55,909 nt of DNA. Origin: Alphaproteobacteria bacterium (GTDB lineage Bacteria > Pseudomonadota > Alphaproteobacteria > Bin95). The notes beneath the pieces were generated by a model that saw only the letters and a list, made by a program, of their open reading frames with translations, was not told the origin of the DNA and did not search any database. Shown piece by piece: positions 14,645-23,987 of the stretch (position 1 is its first letter; every line of letters begins with the position of its first letter). The stretch covers positions 1 to 55,909 of the forward strand of contig JAJECF010000225.1 in the NCBI GenBank assembly GCA_022822125.1. The letters are read 5' to 3'. The position numbers and the translations under genes were made by a program.

Positions 14645-15688
14645 ATGGACCTCACGATCGGCCTGATGAGCGGCACGTCGATGGACGGCGTGGATGCGGC
14701 TTTGCTGGAGACCGACGGCGAAGACGCGGTCCGGCCTCTCGCGTTCGCGTCCCTGCCCTATGAGGACCAGGAAAGGGAGGCGATACGCTCGGCGCTGGGC
14801 GCAGGCAGCAAGCGGACGGTTCGCGCCGCCGAGACAGTGGTGACCGAGGCGCACATCCGCGCCGTCCGGCATCTTCTGGCCGAAACCGGCGCGCGGGGCG
14901 TCCGGGCTGTCGGTTTCCACGGCCACACGCTCGACCATCGCCCGCAGGACCGCTTCACCCTGCAGGTCGGCGATGCTGCGCGGCTGGCGCGGGAGACCGG
15001 CATCCCGGTCATCGCCGACTTCCGCAGCGCCGATGTCGCCGCCGGGGGCCAGGGCGCGCCGCTTGCGCCGGTCTATCACCGCGCCCGCCTCGCCGGGGAA
15101 CCAGGGCCGGTTGCCGTGCTCAATATCGGCGGCGTCGCGAATGTCACCTGGATCGGGCGGGACGGCGGGATGCTCGCTTTCGACACCGGGCCCGGCAATG
15201 CGCTTCTCGATGACTGGTGCCGCCGCCATACCGGCGCGCCGATGGACGAGGACGGACGGCTGGCGGCGCAGGGACGGATCGACCAAGATATCCTGGAGCA
15301 GTTGCTCGATCATCCCTATTTCTCGGCCCCACCGCCCAAGTCTCTGGACCGATTGAGCTTTTCCTCTGCGCCGCTGGCGTGCCTCTCTCCGCCGGACGGC
15401 GCCGCCACGCTTGCTGCGTTCACGGCTGAGGCCGTGGCGCGCGCCCCGCTTCCGGAGCCGCCCCGGCGCTGGATCGTTTCCGGCGGCGGACGGCGGAACC
15501 CGGTGCTGATGGCCGCCCTGCCCGGCCCTGTCGAGCCGGCCGAGTCGCTCGGCTGGGACGGCGATGCGCTGGAAGCCGAGGCGTTCGCCTATCTCGCCGC
15601 CCGCCGGCTGAAGAGTCTGCCGGGGAGCTTTCCCGGCACGACCGGCTGCCCGGCGCCGATGACGGCGGGGCGGCTATTTGCGCCGTGA
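14645..15688 (+). CDS. anmK: Anhydro-N-acetylmuramic acid kinase
   Basis: A 347-residue kinase of the acetate/hexokinase-like superfamily that converts 1,6-anhydro-MurNAc from peptidoglycan recycling to MurNAc-6-phosphate. The N-terminal phosphate loop [12 protein letters not shown], the G-F-H-G-H-T motif and V-L-N-I-G-G-V-A-N are all family signatures. The late V-S-G-G-G-R-R-N-P stretch forms the adenosine site. An in-frame ATG at 14606 would add 13 residues, but the family normally begins just before the G-L-M-S-G-T-S loop, so 14645 is preferred. Its 3' end overlaps the convergent MFS gene by 15 bases. Confidence 0.95.
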   Translation: MDLTIGLMSGTSMDGVDAALLETDGEDAVRPLAFASLPYEDQEREAIRSALGAGSKRTVRAAETVVTEAHIRAVRHLLAETGARGVRAVGFHGHTLDHRPQDRFTLQVGDAARLARETGIPVIADFRSADVAAGGQGAPLAPVYHRARLAGEPGPVAVLNIGGVANVTWIGRDGGMLAFDTGPGNALLDDWCRRHTGAPMDEDGRLAAQGRIDQDILEQLLDHPYFSAPPPKSLDRLSFSSAPLACLSPPDGAATLAAFTAEAVARAPLPEPPRRWIVSGGGRRNPVLMAALPGPVEPAESLGWDGDALEAEAFAYLAARRLKSLPGSFPGTTGCPAPMTAGRLFAP

Positions 15689-16861
15689 GACGCCGGCCGC
15701 CGACACCGCCCCCATGATGGCGACAATGCCGGCGGAGGCGAAGGCGTAGCCCCAGGCGTTCACCGAGGCCGCCCCGCCCGTCGTCTCCAGCACGACCCCG
15801 AACAGTGCCGGGCCGACAAAGCCGCCGGCCGCATTGGCGAAGGCATGTAGGGCAAGCGCCCGCCCGCGCAGTTCGGGGCTGCTGACCTCGATAATGCCGC
15901 CCGCCAGCGTGCCTGCATCCATGAGTACGAACAGGTTGTGGAGCAGCACCGGCCCGAGCAGCAGCAGCCAGAACGGCCAGTCCGCTGCAAAGCCCACGAC
16001 ACAGGCTGCAGCGCCGGACAGCAGCAGCGACAATGCCGAGATTTGTGCCATTCCGAAGCGCGCGCCGAGCCAGCTTCCGACCATACCCATCGGCGCGCCG
16101 AGCAATGTGAGCGCCATGGCGAGTAGCGGCCAGTTCCAGTCGGGCGCGCCCCCGCTCGTCGTCGCCGCGAACACGAAGAAAGCGACCATCCAACTGCGGA
16201 GCGCCAGCAATTCGATGGAATGGCCGAAATTGGCCAGGATCACCTTCATGGCGTCCCGATTGGCGAATACCGGGCGGAGGTCCAGGGACGCGCCTCCGTT
16301 TCCCGCCACCGCTTTCGGCGCGACCAGGCTCCAGACCAGAAGAGCCGCGACAACGGCCGCAATGCCGGGAATTGCGAAGGCCAGCCGCCAACCGATCGCG
16401 CTGTCCAGCCAGTAGGTCGTGACATAGGAGCAGCTCGCCGCAATCGGGAATGTCGATATGTAGAACGCGCCCGCCCGCGCTTCCATTCCCGCCGGCATTC
16501 GGTCTGCAATGACCTTGACTCCGGGCATATAGATCCAGGCGAAACCGATGCCGTGCAACAGGCGAAACCCGAGCCCCGACCAGAACCCGTCGGCAAGAAG
16601 CGCAAAACCGAGGAACCCGGCGGCATTCGCCGCCGAACCGGCGATAATCAACCGACGGGTATCGAAGCGGTCGCTGCCGATGCTGACCAGAATGGCGAAA
16701 ATGGACGACAGATAGGGCGCGCCCGCCAGCCAGCCGGCCTCGCTTTCCGAAAGCGCCCAGCGGGCGATGAAGTCCGGCAGCAGGGCGGGCAGTCCGTGCA
16801 GGCCGATCAGGTTGAGCCCCAGATGGCTGCACATGATCCAGAGCAGAAGGCGCGAATTCAC
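15674..16861 (-). CDS. MFS transporter
   Basis: A 395-residue membrane protein with about 12 hydrophobic segments of the major facilitator superfamily, for example L-L-W-I-M-C-S-H-L-G-L-N-L near the start. The conserved loop between helices 2 and 3 is G-S-D-R-F-D-T-R-R. It starts at a GTG whose first bases overlap the TGA stop of the upstream DHA2-type carrier (GTGA), so the two carriers are probably produced together. The C-terminus ends in a basic S-R-R-K. No substrate can be assigned. The CynX/NimT-like group is one possibility. Confidence 0.87.
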   Translation of the reverse strand: MNSRLLLWIMCSHLGLNLIGLHGLPALLPDFIARWALSESEAGWLAGAPYLSSIFAILVSIGSDRFDTRRLIIAGSAANAAGFLGFALLADGFWSGLGFRLLHGIGFAWIYMPGVKVIADRMPAGMEARAGAFYISTFPIAASCSYVTTYWLDSAIGWRLAFAIPGIAAVVAALLVWSLVAPKAVAGNGGASLDLRPVFANRDAMKVILANFGHSIELLALRSWMVAFFVFAATTSGGAPDWNWPLLAMALTLLGAPMGMVGSWLGARFGMAQISALSLLLSGAAACVVGFAADWPFWLLLLGPVLLHNLFVLMDAGTLAGGIIEVSSPELRGRALALHAFANAAGGFVGPALFGVVLETTGGAASVNAWGYAFASAGIVAIMGAVSAAGVSRRK

Positions 16862-18375
16862 TCGCCCGCTCTCCCGCCCGGCTTGCGCAGCAGCAGGACC
16901 AGCGGCGCGGCGGCGCCGATCGTGATCGCCAGCAAGGCGAAGTCGTTGACGAAGGCAATGGTTTCCGCCTGCAGCAGCACTTCCCGGCGCAACGCCGCTA
17001 TCGTGGCGTCATTACCGAGGTCCCAGGGCGAAAGATGAAGCGCTTCGCTGTAATCGGAGATGAAGTCCTTCAATGCCGTGTAGTTCGCCTGGGCGCTGCG
17101 CGTCAGCACGGCCACGACGATGGAGGTGCCCATCGACGCGCCGATCGAACGGATCAACGCGAATAGCGCCGCCGCCTCCGTGCGGTAGCGCTGCGCGAGG
17201 GTCGAGAAGGTGACGGTCGTCAGCGACACCCACATCAGCCCCATTCCGGCGCCGTTCAGCACCGTCGCCCACACAATTTCGCCAGCCCCGACCTGGTGGT
17301 TCCAACCCGTCATCCACACATTGGAGATTCCGACAGCGGCGAGGCCGGCGAGGATCAGATATTTGCCGGCGATCCGGTTCGCCAGAATGCCCGCAAGAAA
17401 CATCGCGATGCCCGTGCCGACTCCCCGGGCCGACAGCACCCAGCCGGCCGCCAGCACGGGATAGCCCTGGACGTTCTGCAGGAACAGCGGCAGCAGGAAC
17501 ATGCTGGCGAACACGGTAACGCCGAAGACGAAGATCAGCGCCAGCCCGACGGCGAAATTCCGGTCGCGGAAAATCGCGAGGTCGATATAGGGCGACCGTG
17601 CGGTCAGCGAATGGGCGACGAAAAGGTAGAGGCAGAGCCCGGCAATCACGGCTTCCGCGATGATTTCCGGGGAACTGAACCAGTCCTGCCGCTCTCCCCG
17701 GTCGAGAACGAGTTGCAGGCAGGCCACCCCGATTGCGAGCGTTACGAGGCCGATCCAGTCGAGGGAAATGCCGCGTTTTTCGGTCTCCGGCGTCGTCATC
17801 CAGATGCCGAGAAAGGCGATGCAGCCAAGCGGCACATTGATGAAGAACACATAGCGCCAGCCGTAATACTCGGTAAGCAGGGCGCCCACGGTCGGTCCCG
17901 CGACCGGCCCCAGGATCATGCCCATCGACCAGATCGACATGGCGAAGGCGTGCCGGCTGCGCGGGTAGGTGTCGAGCATGATCGCCTGGCTGATCGGCAG
18001 CAAAGGCGCGCTGCCGAAGCCCTGCAGGGCGCGGAACAGGACCAGTTCTTCCAGGCTGTCCGCCGACGCGCAGAGCATCGCCGTGACGGTGAAAGCGGCG
18101 ATGGACCAGAGGAAGACCAGCCGGCGCCCGAACTTCACGGCGAGCCAGCCGGAAATGGTCGTGCCGAGAGCCGAAGCGACGATAAAGGCCGTCACCACCC
18201 AGCCGATCTGGTCCGGCGTCGCCGAAAGATTGCCCTGCATGGCCGGCAGGGCGACATAGGCGGTGCTCATATTTGTCGAGTGCAGCAGCGAGGCTGCGAG
18301 CACCGGTATGGTGATCGTCGCGGTTTCTGCGCGTGTAAAAGGCCCCGCCGCGGGGCGGTTACGGGTCGGAAACAC
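16858..18375 (-). CDS. DHA2-type (EmrB/QacA-like) MFS drug/H+ transporter
   Basis: About 505 residues with the 14-helix layout of DHA2 exporters. Visible are the helix-1 signature A-Y-V-A-L-P-A-M-Q-G, L-S-A-T-P-D-Q-I-G-W-V-V-T-A-F, the motif G-W-L-A-V-K-F-G-R-R and the motif C region G-P-V-A-G-P-T-V-G. It is a probable proton-driven exporter of hydrophobic compounds. The start is uncertain. GTG at 18375 (AGGAA 12 bases upstream) gives the usual N-terminus, while GTG 18303 and ATG 18270 would cut into helix 1. A strong hairpin followed by TTTT (18337-18386) overlaps the chosen start, so this gene may be controlled by attenuation or start further in. It is the first of two coupled carrier genes. 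Confidence 0.85.
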   Translation of the reverse strand: MFPTRNRPAAGPFTRAETATITIPVLAASLLHSTNMSTAYVALPAMQGNLSATPDQIGWVVTAFIVASALGTTISGWLAVKFGRRLVFLWSIAAFTVTAMLCASADSLEELVLFRALQGFGSAPLLPISQAIMLDTYPRSRHAFAMSIWSMGMILGPVAGPTVGALLTEYYGWRYVFFINVPLGCIAFLGIWMTTPETEKRGISLDWIGLVTLAIGVACLQLVLDRGERQDWFSSPEIIAEAVIAGLCLYLFVAHSLTARSPYIDLAIFRDRNFAVGLALIFVFGVTVFASMFLLPLFLQNVQGYPVLAAGWVLSARGVGTGIAMFLAGILANRIAGKYLILAGLAAVGISNVWMTGWNHQVGAGEIVWATVLNGAGMGLMWVSLTTVTFSTLAQRYRTEAAALFALIRSIGASMGTSIVVAVLTRSAQANYTALKDFISDYSEALHLSPWDLGNDATIAALRREVLLQAETIAFVNDFALLAITIGAAAPLVLLLRKPGGRAGE

Positions 18376-18386
18376 GCGGCGGGGCC
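18337..18386 (-). terminator. Rho-independent-type terminator/attenuator across the start of the DHA2 carrier
   Basis: On the minus strand GGCCCCGCCGCG (18386-18375) and its perfect 12-bp complement (18352-18341) enclose a 22-base loop and are followed at once by TTTT (18340-18337). It lies 19 bases after the enoyl-CoA hydratase stop, so it could terminate that transcript. It also overlaps the probable GTG start of the carrier, which makes an attenuator or translation-blocking hairpin possible. Confidence 0.6.
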
Positions 18387-18404
18387 GTTCCTGAAGACCG
18401 GCGG

Positions 18405-19217
18405 TCAGGCAGAGGATTCGGGATCGAACTTCGGCGCGCGTTTCTCCAGATGCGCAGCCAGTCCTTCCTCGACTTCCGGCCCGGTAAAGCCCAGCATTTC
18501 CAGCGCCGTGGAGGCGTCGTAGGCCGGCCCCATCGAGCGATACCAGTTGTTCAGAGCATATTTGGTCCAGCGGATGGCGCTCGGCGCTCCGTTGGCGAGC
18601 TTTCGGGCGACTTCGAGCGCCTTGTCCTGCAACTCGTCGTCCTCGACGCAGAGCGATACCAGCCCGATCCGCTCCGCCTCCTCGCCGTAAACCGATTCGC
18701 AAAGCATCAGGTAGTATTTGGCCTTCGCCATGCCGCAGAGCAGCGGCCAGTTGATGACCGAATGGTCGCCGGCGGCGACGCCGAGCCGGGTGTGGCCGTC
18801 GATGATGCGCGCCGACTTGCCGGCGATGGATATGTCGCAGAGCAGCCCCGCGACCAGGCCGGCGCCGACGGCCACGCCGTTCAGCGCGGAAACGGTCGGC
18901 TTGCAGCAATCGATGATGTTGTAGACGAGGTCGCGCGCCTCCTTCCAGGCGCGCACGCGGTCGTCGTAGTTGTCGATGTTCTTGCGAATCATCGAGAAAT
19001 CGCCGCCGGATGAGAAAGCCCTGCCTTTGCCGGTCAGGATGACCGCCGAGACATCGCGGTCCTGGTCGATATCGCGCCAGATATAGGTCATGTCGCGATG
19101 GCCGTCGGAATCGAGCGAGTTGTAGGTCTCCGGCTTGTTGAGGGTCAGGCGCAGAACGCGCTCCTCGGGCCAGTCGATCTCGAATGTCCGGCGGTAGTCG
19201 TCATAACGGTCGCCCAT
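18405..19217 (-). CDS. Enoyl-CoA hydratase/isomerase family protein
   Basis: A 270-residue crotonase-fold protein. The oxyanion-hole segments are A-F-S-S-G-G-D-F (67-74) and N-G-V-A-V-G-A-G (113-120), and the second active-site region is [11 protein letters not shown]. The usual catalytic Glu pair is not obvious there, so an isomerase, decarboxylase or hydrolase activity is as likely as hydration. I chose the ATG at 19217 because a perfect AGGAGG lies 9 bases before it. The earlier ATG at 19226 directly abuts that AGGAGG and is too close to use it. It follows the HcnB-like gene by 90 bases on the same strand. Confidence 0.87.
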   Translation of the reverse strand: MGDRYDDYRRTFEIDWPEERVLRLTLNKPETYNSLDSDGHRDMTYIWRDIDQDRDVSAVILTGKGRAFSSGGDFSMIRKNIDNYDDRVRAWKEARDLVYNIIDCCKPTVSALNGVAVGAGLVAGLLCDISIAGKSARIIDGHTRLGVAAGDHSVINWPLLCGMAKAKYYLMLCESVYGEEAERIGLVSLCVEDDELQDKALEVARKLANGAPSAIRWTKYALNNWYRSMGPAYDASTALEMLGFTGPEVEEGLAAHLEKRAPKFDPESSA

Positions 19218-19307
19218 CGGGGCCATCCTCCTGCTGCGTCGAATTTCTGTTGCGGCCCTGCGGTTCTCGCCCGAAGCGGGTTGCGGGTCAATTGCGGGCG
19301 CGCGGTC

Positions 19308-20642
19308 TCACAAGGCTTCTGCTTCCGCCGCTTCCCCCTCCATAGAGGCGAGTTCGCCGAGGGTCAGCGGCTTGATCGGCGGGCGTATGCGGAAACTGCC
19401 GACCTCCTCCACCGGAAGGCCCCGCTCGTCTGCAATGACTTCGGCGGCGGCAAGCCCGCACATGCGCCCCTGGCAGGGGCCCATTCCGGCGCGGACGAAG
19501 GCCTTGAGCTGGTTCGGTCCCATCGCCCCGTCCCGAACCGCCCGGCGAATATCGCCGGCAGTGACGCTCTCGCAACGACAGACCAGCGCTTCGTCCGGCG
19601 GCAGCGCGGTATGCGGGCGGAACAGGCGGTCGAGCAGCGGCCGCATGGCGCGTTCGCGGTCCAGCGCGGGAACCAGTTCTCCCGGATCGGCCTCTGCGGC
19701 CAGCCGGCCGGCGATCCGGCCCGACAGCGCAGCGGCGCGCGCGCCGGCGATGCCGCCTGCATCGCCCGCAACCAGCAGGGTCTCCTCCTCCGTGCGCCCC
19801 AGGGAGTCCGCCACGGGCATCCAGTGGCGCTGCTCCGCATGCCAGCGATGCGCAAGGCCGGCCTGCCGCGAAAGATGGGTCTGCGGCACGACGCCTTCAT
19901 GCAGCAGCAGCAGGTCGCAGGCGATCTCGCCGCCGTCGAACCGCACCGACTCTCCCGTCGCCGCCAGACCGCTGACGCCGGCCCGGAATTCGACGCCCGC
20001 GCGCTTCAGCTTGCGCTTCATCGCCATACCCTTGGCGAGGTCGCGCCAGCCGGCCAGGGCGCGCGGCAAGGCGGGCGCAGCATCCAGATAGTCGCCGCCT
20101 GCCGTCGTCTCCAGCACGGCTGCGACCTCCGCGCCGCTATCCAGCAATTGGCAGGCGACGAGCAGCAGCAGAGGCCCCGAACCTGCGATCGCAACGCGAC
20201 CGGCCGGGGCCAGTCCGGACGCCTTGAGCAGGGTTTGCGCTGCGCCCGCGCCCATTACGCCCGGCCGTTCCGCCCCGGGAATCGGCACCGGCCGCTCCAT
20301 CGCTCCCGTTGCGATGAGCACGCGGCGCGCGGCCACCGTCGAGGCGGCGCCCTCCCGGCTGTAGGCGATCCGCGCGCCCGCATCGAGCCGCCAGACAGCG
20401 CTGCCCGGCCGGTAGTCGATTCGGGCGCGCCGGAAATCCGCCGCCAGCGCCCGTCCGGCTTCGTATTCCTCGCCCAGTATCGCGCAGAGACCCGGTTCGG
20501 CGCGTTCGATGCCGCGCCAGATCTGCCCTCCCGGTTCGGGCTGGTCGTCGAGAACGACGACGGAGAGGCCGCGCTCCGCCGCCTCCACCGCAGCCGCCAT
20601 GCCGGCCGGGCCGGCGCCGACAATCGCCAGATCGACGCTCAT
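19308..20642 (-). CDS. FAD/NAD(P)-binding oxidoreductase, HcnB/opine-oxidase subunit A-like
   Basis: A 444-residue flavoprotein resembling the beta subunit (HcnB/OoxA type) of hydrogen cyanide synthase, opine oxidase and dye-linked proline dehydrogenase complexes. The N-terminal FAD fold is G-A-G-P-A-G-M-A-A-A (about 8-17), with a second dinucleotide fold near A-I-A-G-S-G-P-L and a G-D-A-G-G-I-A-G-A segment. The C-terminus carries a BFD-like [2Fe-2S] motif (V-C-R-C-E-S-V-T, then G-P-C-Q-G-R-M-C-G). Its ATG overlaps the TGA of the small ferredoxin-like gene (ATGA). With that gene and the DadA-like gene it forms a complete three-subunit set. An amine or amino-acid-like substrate is likely; cyanide production is only one family option. 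Confidence 0.87.
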   Translation of the reverse strand: MSVDLAIVGAGPAGMAAAVEAAERGLSVVVLDDQPEPGGQIWRGIERAEPGLCAILGEEYEAGRALAADFRRARIDYRPGSAVWRLDAGARIAYSREGAASTVAARRVLIATGAMERPVPIPGAERPGVMGAGAAQTLLKASGLAPAGRVAIAGSGPLLLLVACQLLDSGAEVAAVLETTAGGDYLDAAPALPRALAGWRDLAKGMAMKRKLKRAGVEFRAGVSGLAATGESVRFDGGEIACDLLLLHEGVVPQTHLSRQAGLAHRWHAEQRHWMPVADSLGRTEEETLLVAGDAGGIAGARAAALSGRIAGRLAAEADPGELVPALDRERAMRPLLDRLFRPHTALPPDEALVCRCESVTAGDIRRAVRDGAMGPNQLKAFVRAGMGPCQGRMCGLAAAEVIADERGLPVEEVGSFRIRPPIKPLTLGELASMEGEAAEAEAL

Positions 20643-20932
20643 GGGCCTTGCCGCGCTCCGTCCATACGGCGCGCGACGCGAAGGCCTTCGCGCACCGGCG
20701 TCATGCAGGCTTGCCGATTGGGTTCGCCGTCGATCTCGACGAGGCACTCGAAGCAGACGCCCATGGCGCACCAGGGGCCGCGCGGCTCGCCGCCGACCGG
20801 CGCGCGGCGGAACGCCGCAATGCCGGCTGCAACCATGGCGGCGGCGACGCTGTCGCCGGGCGCAGCCGCGACCGGCCTGCCGTCTATTTCTATCGTGATC
20901 GATGCCTCGCGCTCAGGCAGCCGCCGGAACAT
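20639..20932 (-). CDS. Small (2Fe-2S) protein, HcnA-like subunit
   Basis: A 97-residue ferredoxin-fold protein with the cluster cysteines C55-x4-C60-x2-C63-x12-C76 (W-C-A-M-G-V-C-F-E-C, then R-Q-A-C-M-T-P). It matches the small electron-transfer subunit of HcnABC/opine-oxidase-like enzymes. It starts inside the end of the DadA-like gene (20-base overlap) and its stop overlaps the HcnB-like start, so all three subunits should be made in fixed proportion. It is too short and too similar to HcnA to be a molybdenum-hydroxylase small subunit. Confidence 0.88.
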   Translation of the reverse strand: MFRRLPEREASITIEIDGRPVAAAPGDSVAAAMVAAGIAAFRRAPVGGEPRGPWCAMGVCFECLVEIDGEPNRQACMTPVREGLRVARRMDGARQGP

Positions 20933-22025
20933 CGAACCTCCCGGCGCTGAAGGCTTCGAACCCGTCCGGCGCCCTGCCCTCGGCAATCCAGTCCGGCAGG
21001 CGTGCGGCGTGGACGGCGGCGAGCGTGACACCGCTGTGCATAGTGGCGACGAAGGCGCCGGGATGGCTTTCCGACTCGTCGTAGATCGGGCAGCGATCCG
21101 GCGGAATGACCCTGAGCGCCGCCCAACTCCGCACCAGCCGCAGCCGTTCGAGCGCCGGCAGGACGCGAATGGCGCGTTGGGCGAGGCCGCGCGCGGCTTC
21201 CAGCGTCGTGCCGGTGTCGAAACCGACGCTCTCCTGCGTCGCCCCGATCATCACCGTTCCTTCCGCCGTCTGGCGGAGATTGCCCATCGGCATCGGCAGG
21301 AAGCGTTCGACGCGCTCGGTCACGAGCACCTGGCCGCGTTCCGGCGCTGTCGGCACATTCAGCCCGACCTGCGCTGCCAGCGGCGGAATGCCGTTGCCCG
21401 CCGCCAGCAGCAGCCTGGGCGCCTCGAACGAGCCGGCGTCGGTCTCCACCCGGAAGCCGCGCCCGATGCTATGGACCCGCGCACCGGACCGGTAGCGCCC
21501 GCCTCGCGCCTTGAAACCGGCATGGAGAGCGCGCAGCAGGTAGAGCGGTCCGCAATGGCCGTCCTTTTCCGAGAAGGACGCGCCCACGACCTCCTGTCCG
21601 AAACGGACGCCCGGAGCCATCCGCTCCAGTTCGGCGCGCTCGACCATCCGCGCATGGTAGCCGCCGCCCTGCGCCGCCATCGCGTCGTTGAGCCGCCGCT
21701 GCGCCTCCCATTCCTCGTCGCCGAGGCAGAGGATCGCGCCGCCGGGCCGTTCATGGTGGATGTCTATACCGGTAAGCTCCGCAAGCTCCGCCGCGAAACC
21801 GGCGTAGCGATCCGCCGATTCCTGCGACCATTCCTGGTAGCGCTGCAGGCCGAAGCCCTTGGTCTGCACCCAGACGAGCCCGAAATTGCCCCGCGCCGCC
21901 CGGAAGGCGTCGTCGCCTTCGTCGAGCATGAGCACGTCGAGTCCCTGCCCGGCGAGCCCGTAGGCTGCCGCCGCGCCGACCATGCCGCCGCCGATGACGA
22001 TGATGTCCGCCGTTCCCTCGAGCAT
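20913..22025 (-). CDS. FAD-dependent amine/amino-acid dehydrogenase, HcnC/DadA-like
   Basis: A 370-residue DAO-family flavoprotein with the N-terminal dinucleotide motif G-G-G-M-V-G-A-A-A-A (12-21). The FAD-contacting C-terminal region is H-S-G-V-T-L-A. It is the substrate-oxidizing subunit of the three-gene set and probably acts on a secondary amine, opine or D-amino acid. The chosen ATG (22025) begins M-L-E-G-T-A-D-I-I-V-I, as expected. The longer open frame upstream enters the divergent acyl-CoA dehydrogenase control region and has no family resemblance. No strong ribosome binding site is visible. Confidence 0.87.
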   Translation of the reverse strand: MLEGTADIIVIGGGMVGAAAAYGLAGQGLDVLMLDEGDDAFRAARGNFGLVWVQTKGFGLQRYQEWSQESADRYAGFAAELAELTGIDIHHERPGGAILCLGDEEWEAQRRLNDAMAAQGGGYHARMVERAELERMAPGVRFGQEVVGASFSEKDGHCGPLYLLRALHAGFKARGGRYRSGARVHSIGRGFRVETDAGSFEAPRLLLAAGNGIPPLAAQVGLNVPTAPERGQVLVTERVERFLPMPMGNLRQTAEGTVMIGATQESVGFDTGTTLEAARGLAQRAIRVLPALERLRLVRSWAALRVIPPDRCPIYDESESHPGAFVATMHSGVTLAAVHAARLPDWIAEGRAPDGFEAFSAGRFDVPAAA

Positions 22026-22165
22026 GGCGACAATGTTGGGGTAGCGGCCCGGTCTACGCAAGCCGCAGCCGGAAAGAGGACGACAAATGGCGACATTTGC
22101 GGACGCCCAGGACGGTGGCATGTTGCCGGCTGCACTTTTCCCAACGAAGATCCGGACAATCCGCC

Positions 22166-23932
22166 ATGAATGTCGCGACACCCCCGTTTTTCGCCTGGAA
22201 TACCCTCCCCAACGCGACCGCCGCCGGCACGCCGCTGGCCCCCGATTGCCACGGGATGAACTTCTTCGACATAGACCGCAGCCTTCGGGACCTGCTGCCG
22301 CTCTACCTGCCGGACGACTTGCGCGAACACATGCTCCCGCATTTCCGGCGCCTCGGCGAAATTGCCGGCGGGCGACTGGACGAACTGGCGCGCCTGGCGG
22401 ACAGGCACGGCCCCGTGCTGCACGCGCGCGACGTCTTCGGGCGCGATGAGGAATGGATCGAGTTTCATCCCGCCTACCGGGAAATGGAACAGATCGGCTT
22501 CGGCGATTTCGGCATCCACGCCATCTCCCGGCGACCGGGCGTGCTCGGCTGGAACGGCACGCCGGTCACGGCGAAATACATCCTGCAATATCTGTTCGTG
22601 CAGTCCGAATTCGCGCTGATGTGCCCGATCTCGGTCACGGACACCTCGGCATATCTCATCGGGAAATACGGCGACGAGGCAGTCCGGCGGCGCTTCATGC
22701 CGGGGCTGACCAGCCAGGACATGGGCGCAATCTGCAAGGCTGCGCAGTTCATGACCGAGAAGACGGGCGGCTCCGATGTCAGCGGGATCGAACTGGCGGC
22801 CCGGCTGGAGGACGGTCCGGACGGCCCCGAATGGCGGCTCTACGGCGACAAGTGGTTCTGCTCCTGCGCCGATGCCGATGTCGCCCTGCTGCTGGCCCGG
22901 CCGGAAGGCGCGGTGGCGGGCACGGCCGGGCTCGGCCTGTTCGCCCTGCCGAAATATCGCGACGACGGCAGCCGCAACAGCTACCGGATCGTGCGCCTCA
23001 AGGACAAGATGGGCACGAGGTCCATGGCGTCGGGCGAGATCGTGTTCAACGGTGCCGTCGCCTACCCGCTGGGCGAGGTCGGGCCCGGCCGCAACACCGG
23101 CCTCAAGCAGATGCTGGACCAGGTGAATCTCAGCCGCCTCTCCCACGGCGTGCGCGCCGCGGCGATGATGCGGCGCTGCCTGAACGAGGCGCTGGCGGCA
23201 GCGCGCGGCCGCGCGGCGTTCGGCGGCGCGGTCGCCGACAAGCCGCTGATGCGCCGGCAATTGCTCAAGCTGATGGTGCCGACCGAACAGGCCCTGTCGA
23301 TGGCGCTGTTCACCGCCGACAAGCTGGAGAGATCGGAAGCCGGAGACGAGCGGGCGGCGGCGCTGGTGCGGTTGCTGACGCCGCTGCTGAAATTCCGCAC
23401 CTGCCGGGACAATATCGCGGTCGCGACCGGCGCCATGGAAGCGCGCGGCGGCAATGGCTATATCGAGACTTTCGTCAACGCCCGGCTCGTGCGCGACGCT
23501 CAACTGGGCGTGTTGTGGGAAGGCACCTCCAACATCAATGCGCTCGACATTATCGGCCGCGCTGTCGGCAAGGCCGGCGCGCAGGAGGCGCTTGGCGAGA
23601 CGCTGACGGGCCTGCTGGACGAGGCGGACGGCCTGCCAGGCCAGTTGAAGGGCGCGCTCGGCCACGCCGCCGCGCGGGCCGTCGCGCTTGCCGAGGAGGT
23701 CGCCGCCGCCGGGGACGAACCGCGCATGCGCCAAGCTTCCGATGCGCTCTACCACGCGGCAAGCGCCGTCGTCATGGCTCATGAAGGCGCCCGGATTGCG
23801 GCGGCCGGCGGCGGACGCAAGCGCCTGCTGCTGGCGCAAATGGTGCTCGACCACCGGCTGAGCCCGCAGGATCCGCTGGCCCCGCGCGGCGACGACCCGG
23901 AGATTGCCGCGGCGCTGCTGTCGGCAGCGTAG
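22166..23932 (+). CDS. Acyl-CoA dehydrogenase, AidB/long-chain type
   Basis: A 588-residue flavoprotein of the large acyl-CoA dehydrogenase group (AidB/DMSP-CoA-dehydrogenase-like), longer than the classical 380-residue enzymes. It has the FAD/substrate motif T-E-K-T-G-G-S-D-V-S, the middle beta domain (G-L-F-A-L-P; L-K-D-K-M-G-T-R-S-M-A-S-G-E) and the C-terminal R-G-G-N-G-Y-I-E with W-E-G-T-S-N-I-N. It is divergent from the HcnC-like gene across 140 bases and 55 bases ahead of purB on the same strand. It may oxidize an unusual acyl-CoA. AidB-like DNA protection is a less likely alternative here. Confidence 0.88.
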   Translation: MNVATPPFFAWNTLPNATAAGTPLAPDCHGMNFFDIDRSLRDLLPLYLPDDLREHMLPHFRRLGEIAGGRLDELARLADRHGPVLHARDVFGRDEEWIEFHPAYREMEQIGFGDFGIHAISRRPGVLGWNGTPVTAKYILQYLFVQSEFALMCPISVTDTSAYLIGKYGDEAVRRRFMPGLTSQDMGAICKAAQFMTEKTGGSDVSGIELAARLEDGPDGPEWRLYGDKWFCSCADADVALLLARPEGAVAGTAGLGLFALPKYRDDGSRNSYRIVRLKDKMGTRSMASGEIVFNGAVAYPLGEVGPGRNTGLKQMLDQVNLSRLSHGVRAAAMMRRCLNEALAAARGRAAFGGAVADKPLMRRQLLKLMVPTEQALSMALFTADKLERSEAGDERAAALVRLLTPLLKFRTCRDNIAVATGAMEARGGNGYIETFVNARLVRDAQLGVLWEGTSNINALDIIGRAVGKAGAQEALGETLTGLLDEADGLPGQLKGALGHAAARAVALAEEVAAAGDEPRMRQASDALYHAASAVVMAHEGARIAAAGGGRKRLLLAQMVLDHRLSPQDPLAPRGDDPEIAAALLSAA

Positions 23933-23987
23933 TCCTGCGTCGCGCAGGCCGTGGCATGGGCGGGAAATCCGGGCTAGGGTCCGCGCC

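Noticed and set aside
19098..22169. A 1023-codon plus-strand open frame
   Set aside because: It is the antisense shadow of the enoyl-CoA hydratase and three HcnABC-like genes. High-GC third positions keep the opposite frame open, and its translation has no recognisable domains.
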